A stretch of DNA of 64,000 bases from Novosphingobium olei (GTDB taxonomy: Bacteria; Pseudomonadota; Alphaproteobacteria; Sphingomonadales; Sphingomonadaceae): the NCBI RefSeq assembly GCF_012927405.1, contig NZ_JABBGM010000001.1, positions 1 to 64,000 on the forward strand. Direction: 5' to 3'. This document shows, in pieces, positions 16,945-24,994 of this stretch. Positions within the stretch are counted from its first letter, which is position 1. Every line of letters begins with the position of its first letter. The translations under genes were made by a program, and so were the position numbers. The notes under the pieces were generated by a model, which ran no database searches, was not told where the DNA came from, and saw only the letters and a list, made by a program, of their open reading frames with translations.

Positions 16945-17982
16945 CTATCGGCGCACGTGCCAGACGGTGTCGCCTTCGCCGACGCCAAGGCTGGCGGCCG
17001 CGATCGGATCGAGGACGAGGCCTTCGGCGCTTTCACCGATCTCGGCAAAGCAGCAGCGGAAATCGGCCAGGCGCCCTGTGGCGACGAGCGCCTTGGCGGC
17101 AGTGCCGCTGCCTTCGGGTGCGCGCACGTGGGCAATGGGAACCGCCTTGGCCGAAGCGATCGATTCGACCCGGTCGGTGCGGGCGGTCATCGTGGGGCCG
17201 CCGTCGAAGATATCGACATAGCCTTCGTGGGCGAAGCCTTCCTCTTCCAGCATGCGCATCGCCGCGCGGCCCGATGGGTGCGGCAGGCCGATCGCGCTGC
17301 GCGCGGTTTCGGGCAGCATGGCGATGTAGACCGGATGCTTGGGCATCAGGTCGGCGATGAACTGGTGGCCATTGATCGCGTTGAAGTAGTCGGCTTCCTG
17401 GAAGTTCATCCCGAAGAAGCGCCCTGCAACGCCGTCCCAGAACGGCGAGCCGCCGCGCTCGTCGATCACGCCGCGCAGTTCGGCGAGGATGCGGTCGGAG
17501 AAGCGCTTGCGGTGCATCGCGATGAACAGATAGCGGCTGCGCGCGAGCAGCATGCCAAGGCCGCCGGCGCGTTCGGACGGGTGCAGGAACAGGCCGCCGA
17601 CTTCGCTCGACCCCTCTAGATCGGTGACGAGATTGAGCATCTCTGCCCGGAAGGTGCGGTTCAGTTCCTTGGAATGCTGCGTCAGCGTGGCGATGCGATA
17701 GGAATAGAACGGCCATTGCTGGCCAACGCGGGTGAAGATCTGCGAGGTGCCGCGCACTTCGCCGGTGGCGACGTCTTCCAGAACCAGCACGAACAGTTCG
17801 TCGCGTTCCGACTTGGGGTCGCCTTCCTCCAGATTGGCGTAGGCCTGGGCCGAGCGTTCGAGCTTGGCGGTCAATGCCTTGCGATCGGGGGGCAGGTTGG
17901 TGAAGCCGCCGCCGGTCAGTTTGGCCATTTCGTAGAGATGCTGCAGGTCTTCGGGCCGCGCGGCGCGGATGCGGTGCGTCAT
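16945..17982 (-). CDS. astA: arginine N-succinyltransferase
   Basis: A 345-residue AstA that transfers succinyl from succinyl-CoA to arginine, the first step of the AST arginine-degradation pathway. Recognised by IRAARPEDLQHLYEMA..TGGGFTNLPPDR, FYSYRIATLTQHSKELNR, EVGGLFLHPSERAGGLG, FWDGVAGRFFGMNFQEADYFNAINGHQFIADLMPKHPVY and HEGYVDIFDGGPTM. It is 7 bp downstream of an M20 peptidase gene on the same strand, so the two are probably co-transcribed. astB, astC and astD are not in the window. Confidence 0.95.
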   Translation of the reverse strand: MTHRIRAARPEDLQHLYEMAKLTGGGFTNLPPDRKALTAKLERSAQAYANLEEGDPKSERDELFVLVLEDVATGEVRGTSQIFTRVGQQWPFYSYRIATLTQHSKELNRTFRAEMLNLVTDLEGSSEVGGLFLHPSERAGGLGMLLARSRYLFIAMHRKRFSDRILAELRGVIDERGGSPFWDGVAGRFFGMNFQEADYFNAINGHQFIADLMPKHPVYIAMLPETARSAIGLPHPSGRAAMRMLEEEGFAHEGYVDIFDGGPTMTARTDRVESIASAKAVPIAHVRAPEGSGTAAKALVATGRLADFRCCFAEIGESAEGLVLDPIAAASLGVGEGDTVWHVRR

Positions 17983-17989
17983 TGTCTTG

Positions 17990-19195
17990 TCATTCCCCTC
18001 CGGAAAGTCGGTGCAGCACGAGCGCCGAAAGCGCCGCGCGTTCGGCCAGCGAGGCCGTGATCAGGTATTCGGCGGGCGAATGGATCGCGCCGCCGCGCAC
18101 GCCCATCGTATCCACCACCGGCACGCCCAGCGCGGCGATGTTGTTGCCATCGCACACCCCGCCCGCCGCCTGCCAGCGGATCGACTGGCCCAATGCCGCG
18201 CCGCATTCGCGCACCAGGCCGAACAGCGCCTCGGCCTTTTCGTCCAGCGGCTTGGGCGGTCGGGTGACGGCGCCATGCAGGTGGATCGAGACTTCGTGCG
18301 TGGCTTCGATCCTGGCGATCATGCGGGCGAGGTCGCGGGCGAATTCCTCGGCCAGTTCAGGGGTGCGGGGCCGCACGTTGAAGCGCAGGATGGCGTGGTC
18401 GGGCACGACGTTGTTGGCGCTGCCGCCGTCGATGCGCGCGGGGTTGATCGACAGGCCATCGCGGACCGCCTTGCCGAGTTCGAGCGCGAGCGCCGCGGCG
18501 GCGAGGATGGCGTTGCGGCCGTCCTGCGGGTTGCGCCCGGCATGCGCGCTGCGGCCGGTGACGATCGCGCTGTAGTTGCCGCTGCCGGGGCGTGCGCCGG
18601 CGAGCGTGCCATCGGGCAGGGCGGAAGGTTCATAGGTCAGCGCGGCGGCCTTGCCTGCAGCCAGCTGCGCAATCAGCGGGGCCGAGGACAGGCTGCCGGT
18701 TTCCTCGTCCGAATTGATCATCACGTCATAGCCGACATCACGCGCGGCAGGGCTGTGCTCGAAGGCGGCGAGCGCGGCGAGGATCACCGCGATGCCGCCC
18801 TTCATGTCGGCAACGCCGGGGCCACCGAGCACGCCGTCCTCCAGCCAGGTCAGCGTCTGGAACGGATGATCGAGGGGGTAGACGGTGTCCATGTGCCCGG
18901 TGAGCAGGTAGCGGCGGCTGGCCTGCGGGCGGACCGAGAGGACGAGGTGGCGGCCATGGTCGAGCGCGAGCCTCGTGCCATCTGCCGCAATGGCTTCGAC
19001 GGGGGTCGGCTCGATCAGCGTGAGCGTGCCTGGGAGCGCGGCGAAAGCATCGCCCAGCATGGCCGCTTGCGTGGCAAGGCCATCGAGATTGCGGGTGCCG
19101 GTGTTGATCGCGCACCAGCGTTCGACTTGCGGCAGCATGGCAGCGGCGTCGATCCGGTCGAGAAGGGCCTGCTCGGCGCGCGAAAGCTGTTTCAT
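17990..19195 (-). CDS. M20 family metallopeptidase/deacylase (carboxypeptidase G2-like)
   Basis: A 401-residue M20 hydrolase with two-metal motifs: LTGHMDTVYP (His and Asp), GPGVADMKGG (bridging Asp), NSDEETGS (catalytic and metal Glu), and a C-terminal His in GGAIHSPAEY. The dimerisation domain contains SAHAGRNPQDGRNAI. No signal peptide, so probably cytoplasmic. Its position directly before astA suggests a deacylating or amide-hydrolysing step on an arginine or glutamate derivative, possibly standing in for AstE; that is inference. ATG 19195 is the first methionine before the conserved core. Confidence 0.85.
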   Translation of the reverse strand: MKQLSRAEQALLDRIDAAAMLPQVERWCAINTGTRNLDGLATQAAMLGDAFAALPGTLTLIEPTPVEAIAADGTRLALDHGRHLVLSVRPQASRRYLLTGHMDTVYPLDHPFQTLTWLEDGVLGGPGVADMKGGIAVILAALAAFEHSPAARDVGYDVMINSDEETGSLSSAPLIAQLAAGKAAALTYEPSALPDGTLAGARPGSGNYSAIVTGRSAHAGRNPQDGRNAILAAAALALELGKAVRDGLSINPARIDGGSANNVVPDHAILRFNVRPRTPELAEEFARDLARMIARIEATHEVSIHLHGAVTRPPKPLDEKAEALFGLVRECGAALGQSIRWQAAGGVCDGNNIAALGVPVVDTMGVRGGAIHSPAEYLITASLAERAALSALVLHRLSGGE

Positions 19196-19383
19196 CCGCA
19201 ACCGTCTAGCGCGGGAACCGTTGCGGGTGAACCCCGTGTCGCCAAGGGTGCGGTTGCAACGGAGGCGCGCTTGGTTCATAGGCTGTATCCGTCCTCCCCA
19301 GGATCGTCGATTCCGAAATGGCGCGCCATGCGTTGGCGTCTCGCCATGGTTATTGTTCGAAGCGAATGGGAAGTTGGACTGTC

Positions 19384-21510
19384 ATGAACGATCGCGTCAC
19401 GCTGAGCGGCCTCCAGGTTGATCGCCTGCTTGCGGATTTCGTCGACCATCGCGTGCTTGGGCCGCTGGGGCTCGACTCCGCCGCGTTCTGGGCGGGTTTC
19501 GCCGCGCTGTGCGATCGCCTTGTCCCCGTTAACCGCGCGCTTCTGGCAAAGCGGGATCACCTGCAGGAACAGATCGATTCGTGGCACACCGCGCGCGCCG
19601 GAAAGCCGCTCGATGCGGCTGAATACCGCGCCTTCCTCGAAGAGATCGGCTACCTCGTGCCCGAGCCCGAGGACTTCCTGATCGGCACGCAGAACGTCGA
19701 TCCCGAAATCGCCACGATGGCGGGGCCGCAGCTGGTCGTGCCGGTGCTCAACGACCGCTTCGTGCTCAATGCCGCCAATGCGCGCTGGGGCAGCCTGTAC
19801 GATGCGTTTTACGGCACCGACGCGCTCGATGCGGCGCCCGCGCGGCCGGGCGGCTATGACGAGGTGCGCGGTGCGGCGGTGATCGCGGCAGGCCGCCGCT
19901 TCCTCGACGGGGCGATCCCGCTCGCCCAAGGCAGCTGGGCCGACTGGGATGGCGGCGACCTTCCGCCGCTTGCCGATCCTGCGGCGTTCGTCGCGCGTCG
20001 TGCTGGCGGGCTGCTGTTCCGACACAACGGCTTGCACATCGAACTGGTGATCGATCGCGATCACAACGTCGGCCGCACCGACAAGGCGGGCATTGCCGAT
20101 ATCGTGCTCGAAGCGGCGCTGACGACCATCGTCGATCTGGAGGATTCGGTCGCGGCAGTGGACGCCGAGGACAAGGTCGCGGCCTATACCAACTGGCTCG
20201 GCCTGATGCGCGGCGATCTGGAAGCGAGCTTCCAGAAGGGCGGGCGGACGATGACGCGCACGCTCGATGCCGATCGCACCTGGACCGGCGAAGATGGCGC
20301 GCGCCTGACCCTGCCAGGGCGTTCGCTGCTGTTCGTGCGCAATGTCGGTCACCTGATGACCAACCCGGCGATCCTGCTGGCCGATGGTTCGGAAATCCCC
20401 GAAGGAATCATGGACGCGGTGATCACCTCGGCGATCGCCATGCACGACCTCAAAGGGCTGGGCCGCTATCGCAACAGCCGGGCGGGCAGCATCTATATCG
20501 TCAAGCCCAAGATGCACGGGCCGGAAGAAGCGGCCTTTGCCAATGACCTGTTCGATGCGGTCGAAGACCTGCTGGGGCTGGCGCGTCACACGGTCAAGGT
20601 CGGCGTGATGGACGAGGAGCGCCGTACCAGCGCCAACCTCGCCGCCTGCATCGCGGCGGTGAAGGACCGCATCGTGTTCATCAACACGGGCTTCCTCGAC
20701 CGCACGGGCGACGAGATCCACACCTCGATGCGCGCAGGGGCGATGATCCGCAAGGGCGCGATCAAGGGCTCGGGCTGGATTGCCGCCTATGAGAAGCGCA
20801 ACGTTTCGATCGGGCTCGCGCACGGCCTCTCGGGCAAGGCGCAGATCGGCAAGGGCATGTGGGCCGCGCCCGACATGATGCGCGACATGATGGAGCAGAA
20901 GATCGGGCATCCCAAGACCGGTGCAAACACCGCCTGGGTGCCTTCGCCGACGGCGGCGACGCTCCATGCGACGCACTACCACCAGGTCGACGTGTTCGGC
21001 CTGCGCGGGGACATCGCGCAGGAGCCGACGCCGGGGCTCGATGCGCTGCTGGCGATTCCGCTGGCCGAAGGAACCAACTGGTCGGAAGCGGAAGTCGCCG
21101 AGGAGCTGGACAACAACGCGCAAGGGTTGCTGGGCTACGTCGTGCGCTGGATCGACCAGGGCGTCGGCTGCTCCAAGGTGCCCGACATCAACGACGTGGG
21201 CCTGATGGAGGACCGCGCGACGCTGCGCATTTCGAGCCAGCACATCGCCAACTGGCTGCTGCATGGCGTGGCCAGCGAAGGCCAGGTGATGGACAGCCTA
21301 AAGCGCATGGCGGCCAAGGTCGATGCGCAGAACGAGGGCGATGCGCTGTACGAGCCGATGGCCGGCAACTGGGACAGCAGCTTTGCCTTCCGCGCGGCCT
21401 GCGATCTGGTGTTCAAGGGCGTGGAGCAGCCCAACGGCTATACCGAGCCGCTGCTGCACGCCTGGCGCCTGAAGAAGAAGGCGGCGGCGAAGGTGGCCGA
21501 ACCGGCGTGA
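19384..21510 (+). CDS. glcB: malate synthase G
   Basis: A 708-residue isoform-G malate synthase condensing glyoxylate with acetyl-CoA. Characteristic blocks are [81 protein letters not shown] and [21 protein letters not shown]. Length fits the G type (about 720) and not the shorter A type. The ATG at 19384 precedes [11 protein letters not shown]; the upstream frame (from 19318) lacks a ribosome site. It is divergent from the M20 gene and convergent with rsmA. Confidence 0.96.
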   Translation: MNDRVTLSGLQVDRLLADFVDHRVLGPLGLDSAAFWAGFAALCDRLVPVNRALLAKRDHLQEQIDSWHTARAGKPLDAAEYRAFLEEIGYLVPEPEDFLIGTQNVDPEIATMAGPQLVVPVLNDRFVLNAANARWGSLYDAFYGTDALDAAPARPGGYDEVRGAAVIAAGRRFLDGAIPLAQGSWADWDGGDLPPLADPAAFVARRAGGLLFRHNGLHIELVIDRDHNVGRTDKAGIADIVLEAALTTIVDLEDSVAAVDAEDKVAAYTNWLGLMRGDLEASFQKGGRTMTRTLDADRTWTGEDGARLTLPGRSLLFVRNVGHLMTNPAILLADGSEIPEGIMDAVITSAIAMHDLKGLGRYRNSRAGSIYIVKPKMHGPEEAAFANDLFDAVEDLLGLARHTVKVGVMDEERRTSANLAACIAAVKDRIVFINTGFLDRTGDEIHTSMRAGAMIRKGAIKGSGWIAAYEKRNVSIGLAHGLSGKAQIGKGMWAAPDMMRDMMEQKIGHPKTGANTAWVPSPTAATLHATHYHQVDVFGLRGDIAQEPTPGLDALLAIPLAEGTNWSEAEVAEELDNNAQGLLGYVVRWIDQGVGCSKVPDINDVGLMEDRATLRISSQHIANWLLHGVASEGQVMDSLKRMAAKVDAQNEGDALYEPMAGNWDSSFAFRAACDLVFKGVEQPNGYTEPLLHAWRLKKKAAAKVAEPA

Positions 21511-21517
21511 GTTAAGG

Positions 21518-21543
21518 CGGGGGCAGACTGCGGCTTGCCCCCC
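21518..21543. terminator. GC hairpin between convergent glcB and rsmA
   Basis: GGGGGCA and TGCCCCC pair across about ten bases in the 36-bp gap between the two stop codons. There is no clear T-run on either side, so it may be a weak bidirectional terminator. Confidence 0.35.
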
Positions 21544-21546
21544 GGC

Positions 21547-22377
21547 TTACTTCGTCAGCACCCTTGCGATGGCGACGAATTCGTCGACGTCGAGCGTTTC
21601 GGCGCGGCGTTGCGGGTCGATGGCCAGCGTCTCGAGCGCTTCGAGCGCGCCCGGCAGTCCCTTGAGCGATTGGCGCAGCATCTTGCGGCGCTGGCCGAAG
21701 GCGGCTTCCGTCACGCGTTCGAGCATGCGCGCCGAGACGCCTTCGGGCATCGCGGCGGGTTCGACGTGGATGATCGCCGACATCACCTTGGGCGGCGGGG
21801 TGAAGGCGCTGCGGTGCACTTTCATCGCGATGCGGGGGGTCGCGCGCCACTGCGCCAGGACGGCAAGCCGGCCGTAGGAGTCGGTGCCGGGGCGGGCGAT
21901 GATCCGTTCGGCCACCTCAAGCTGGAACATCAGCGTCAGCGAGCGCCACTGCGGCGGCCAGTCCTGCCCCGACAGCCAGCCGGTGAACAGCATCGTGCCG
22001 ACATTGTAGGGAAGGTTCGCCGCGACGTGCCACGGACCGTCGAACAGGGTTGCCGGATCGATCTTGGTGGCATCGCCTTCGATCACGCGCAGCTGGCTCG
22101 GGAAGGCTTCGGCGAGTTCGGCAAGCGCGGGCAGGCAGCGCTTGTCCATCTCGATCGCGGTGACGTTGGCGCCGGCGCGCAACAGCGCGCGGGTAAGGCC
22201 GCCGGGGCCGGGGCCGACTTCGAGCACGTTCTGCCCGGCGAGCTTGCCCGGCACGGTGGCGATCCGGTCGAGCAGTTGTTCATCGAACAGGAAGTTCTGG
22301 CCGAGTGCCTTGGACGCGATCAGGCCGTGGCGGTTGACCACATCGCGCAAGGGCGGAAGGCTGGGAAGATCACTCAC
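21547..22377 (-). CDS. rsmA: 16S rRNA (adenine(1518)-N(6)/adenine(1519)-N(6))-dimethyltransferase
   Basis: A 276-residue RsmA/KsgA that dimethylates two adjacent adenosines near the 3' end of 16S rRNA. The start region ASKALGQNFLFDEQLLDRI, the SAM motif VLEVGPGPGGLTRALL, the catalytic NLPYNVGT motif and the C-terminal FTPPPKVMSAI/FGQRRKMLRQSLK are all present. The start is the GTG at 22377 overlapping the pdxA stop (GTGA). It is last in lptD-surA-pdxA-rsmA, the same order as in enterobacteria. Confidence 0.97.
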   Translation of the reverse strand: MSDLPSLPPLRDVVNRHGLIASKALGQNFLFDEQLLDRIATVPGKLAGQNVLEVGPGPGGLTRALLRAGANVTAIEMDKRCLPALAELAEAFPSQLRVIEGDATKIDPATLFDGPWHVAANLPYNVGTMLFTGWLSGQDWPPQWRSLTLMFQLEVAERIIARPGTDSYGRLAVLAQWRATPRIAMKVHRSAFTPPPKVMSAIIHVEPAAMPEGVSARMLERVTEAAFGQRRKMLRQSLKGLPGALEALETLAIDPQRRAETLDVDEFVAIARVLTK

Positions 22378-23390
22378 GCCCCATGCCTCCGCGCGGCGCA
22401 TTCGCCGGCCATGCGGATGGCGGCCACGGTCGCGCCGGGGCGTGCCGTGCTGGTGCCGGCGATGGCGAAGGCGGTGCCGTGATCGGGCGAAGTGCGCACG
22501 ATCGGCAGGCCGAGCGTGACGTTGACGCCTTCGTCGAAATCGAGCGCCTTGATCGGGATCAGCGCCTGATCGTGGTACATGCAGATGGCGACATCGTAGG
22601 TTGCGCGCGCTGCTGCATGGAACATCGTATCGGCGGGCAGGGGGCCGCGCGCATCGATGCCGCGCGATTGCAGCGCGGCAACGGCGGGCGCGATGACGGC
22701 GGCGTCTTCCGATCCCATGCGTCCGTCCTCGCCAGCGTGCGGATTGAGCCCGGCGACAGCCAGTCTAGGCGCAGGGATGCCGAAATCGCGCACCAGCGCT
22801 TCGGCCGCGATAGCGCTGCGGCGCTCGATCCGCTCGGCCGAGAGCAGGCTCGGCACCCTGGACAGCGCCACGTGCACGGTGATGGGCACGACCCGCAATG
22901 ATGGCCCGGCGAGCATCATCACGGCATCGTCAGCCGCGACGCCGCAGGCCGCGGCGACGAATTCGGTCTGGCCGGGATGATCGAAGCCCACGCGGGCAAG
23001 GCGGCTCTTGGCGATCGGGCCGGTGACGAGCGCACCCGCTTTGCCTTCGCGGACGAGCCGGGTCGCTTCGGTGAGCGCGGCCAGTGCAAGCGCGGCACCC
23101 TGGTCGTCTGGCACCCCGGGCGTATAGTCCGCATCGCCAAGGTCGAGCACCGGAAGCGCGTTCGGGAAGATCGCGGCGGCTTCGTGCGGGGCGGTGATCG
23201 CGCGCACCTTCAGGTGCAGGCCGCGCCGCCGCGCCGCCTTTTCCAGCACGCGCCTGGAACCGACCACGAAGAACGGCGGCAGCGCGGCTGTCCCGCTGAG
23301 CGCCCAGGCCGCGCAGGCAAGTTCGGGGCCGACCCCGGCAGGGTCACCGATGCTGAGGGCCAGCGGATGCGGGCTGGACGGCTGGATCAT
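22374..23390 (-). CDS. pdxA: 4-hydroxythreonine-4-phosphate dehydrogenase
   Basis: A 338-residue PdxA for pyridoxal phosphate synthesis: LALSIGDPAGVGPELA at the start, ALVTGPIAKSRLARVGFDHPGQTEFVA, LNPHAGEDGRMGSED and ICMYHDQALIPIKALDFDEGVNVTLGLPIVRTSPDHGTAF, which carries metal-binding His residues. It is translationally coupled to rsmA (GTGA) and lies 43 bp after surA. Confidence 0.97.
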   Translation of the reverse strand: MIQPSSPHPLALSIGDPAGVGPELACAAWALSGTAALPPFFVVGSRRVLEKAARRRGLHLKVRAITAPHEAAAIFPNALPVLDLGDADYTPGVPDDQGAALALAALTEATRLVREGKAGALVTGPIAKSRLARVGFDHPGQTEFVAAACGVAADDAVMMLAGPSLRVVPITVHVALSRVPSLLSAERIERRSAIAAEALVRDFGIPAPRLAVAGLNPHAGEDGRMGSEDAAVIAPAVAALQSRGIDARGPLPADTMFHAAARATYDVAICMYHDQALIPIKALDFDEGVNVTLGLPIVRTSPDHGTAFAIAGTSTARPGATVAAIRMAGECAARRHGA

Positions 23391-23433
23391 GGTTTCCGCC
23401 TAGCCGCGTTCGGCTGGCGCGGAAAGAGCGCGA

Positions 23434-24813
23434 TCAGTCGTATTCGATCACCGCGTCGCGCCGCAGGTCGCGCAGGTAGGTCTGGGCGCGCTTGTTGACG
23501 CGTTCGTCCTCCATCTGCGCCTGCAGCTGGTCGAAGTTGGGTCCTGCGGCCTGCTTCGGATCGTCGCGGCCGCACAGCAGCAGCACGCGCACGCCGTCCT
23601 CGATCGAACCGAACGGCGCGGTCGCTTCGCCGACCGACAGCTTGAGCAGCATGTCCTGCAGCGCGGGCGGCAGGTCGCGCGCCTTGATCTGGTCGTTGGC
23701 GACGATCGTGGCGCCGAGCTTCGAGGCCGCGCCTTCCGCTTCGCCGCAGCCGTGGATTTCCTTGACCGCCGCGGCGAACGTGGCGGCGCGGGCGGTGGCG
23801 TCCTTTTCGGCGATCCCCTTGGGGAAGCTGATCGAGATCTGCTTGAGCGCCAGCACGGCATCGCGCGGATCGGCGGTCAGCACCTGACGCTTGTCGATCA
23901 GGTAGATGATCGAGAAACCGCCGCTGACCGGAACCGGGCCGGTCAACTGGCCAGCGGCCATCGTGGCAGCGGCCGCAGCGAGTTCGTTGGGCAGCTGGGC
24001 CAGCTTGATCCAGCCGAGATCGCCGCCGACCGCCGCGGTCGAGGCTTCGGAATACTGGCGCGCGTAGGCGACGAAACTGCCGCCCTGCTTGAGCTGATCG
24101 ACGATCTTCTGCGCGTTGGCTTCGACCTGCGCGCGGTTCTGGTCGTTGGCCGAGAGGTAGATTTCGCCGATGCGATATTCCTCGGTGCCCTTGGCCGCGT
24201 TGAGGCGGTCCATGACCTCCTTCACTTCTTCATCCGACACGTTGATGAACGGCTGGACGTTGCGGCGCAGCAGGCGCTGCCAGGCGAGTTCGCCCTTGAT
24301 CTGGCGCTTCAGCGACGCCGACGAAGAACCGATGCCCGCGAGATACTTGTCGAGCGCGGCGACGTCCTTTCCGAAGTTCTGCGAGGCGACGCGGGTATAG
24401 GTTTCCATCACCTCGTCATCGGTGATGTCGATGTCGGCGGCCTTGGCTTCCTGGATCTGCAGGGTTTCATCGATCAGGTTGCGCAGCACCTGCAGGCGCA
24501 AGCGGTCCATCTCTTCCGGATTCACCTTGCCGCCATTGGCGTTGATGATCAGCGCAAGGCGCTGGTCGATGTCGGTGCCGGTGATGATCTCGCCGTTGAC
24601 CACCGCCGTGGCGCGACGGACGTTCGGATCGGTCTTGCCGAAGATGCGCGGATTGTCCGGGATGTTGAGCGCACCGCTGGCGTCGGCCGTCTGGGCATGG
24701 GCCACGCTCGTGGCGATCGGTGCCGCCACGGTGGCGACAAGGCCGAGCAGGACAACGGACCTGCCGAAACGGCTCGAACCGCTCCGGTGCTCAATGCGGG
24801 AACTACGCTTCAT
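23434..24813 (-). CDS. surA: periplasmic peptidyl-prolyl isomerase/chaperone SurA
   Basis: A 459-residue SurA. Signal peptide (SVVLLGLVATVAAPIATSVAHA), then the SurA_N chaperone domain (AVVNGEIITGTDIDQRLALII, then LRNLIDETLQIQEAKAADI). One clear parvulin domain follows (RIGEIYLSA to GGFSIIYLIDKR, with AVGGDLGWIKLAQLP). A second, degenerate parvulin-like stretch sits near the C-terminus. It helps fold outer-membrane barrels such as LptD, encoded just upstream. ATG 24813 gives the complete signal peptide. Confidence 0.94.
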   Translation of the reverse strand: MKRSSRIEHRSGSSRFGRSVVLLGLVATVAAPIATSVAHAQTADASGALNIPDNPRIFGKTDPNVRRATAVVNGEIITGTDIDQRLALIINANGGKVNPEEMDRLRLQVLRNLIDETLQIQEAKAADIDITDDEVMETYTRVASQNFGKDVAALDKYLAGIGSSSASLKRQIKGELAWQRLLRRNVQPFINVSDEEVKEVMDRLNAAKGTEEYRIGEIYLSANDQNRAQVEANAQKIVDQLKQGGSFVAYARQYSEASTAAVGGDLGWIKLAQLPNELAAAAATMAAGQLTGPVPVSGGFSIIYLIDKRQVLTADPRDAVLALKQISISFPKGIAEKDATARAATFAAAVKEIHGCGEAEGAASKLGATIVANDQIKARDLPPALQDMLLKLSVGEATAPFGSIEDGVRVLLLCGRDDPKQAAGPNFDQLQAQMEDERVNKRAQTYLRDLRRDAVIEYD

Positions 24814-24973
24814 GGCAATCGCAACATCCTGTCGAAGGAGCGAAGGGTTCCCCTTGCTCGACCGTTTCGCCCGCAGATCGGCTCCGTCTGCTGAACCCAA
24901 GCTGAGTGGAGAGCCCGGATAGACGGCCCGATACCCCGTTTGCAACGACCTGCAAAGCCAAACCGCCGGATAA

Positions 24974-24990
24974 CCGGGCCCGGGGCCCGG
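24974..24990. other. perfect GC hairpin between lptD and surA
   Basis: CCGGGCC-CGG-GGCCCGG is a perfect seven-base-pair stem a few bases after the lptD stop on the minus strand. It lacks a T-run, so it may damp read-through or protect the lptD 3' end rather than terminate fully. Confidence 0.4.
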
Positions 24991-24994
24991 CCGT

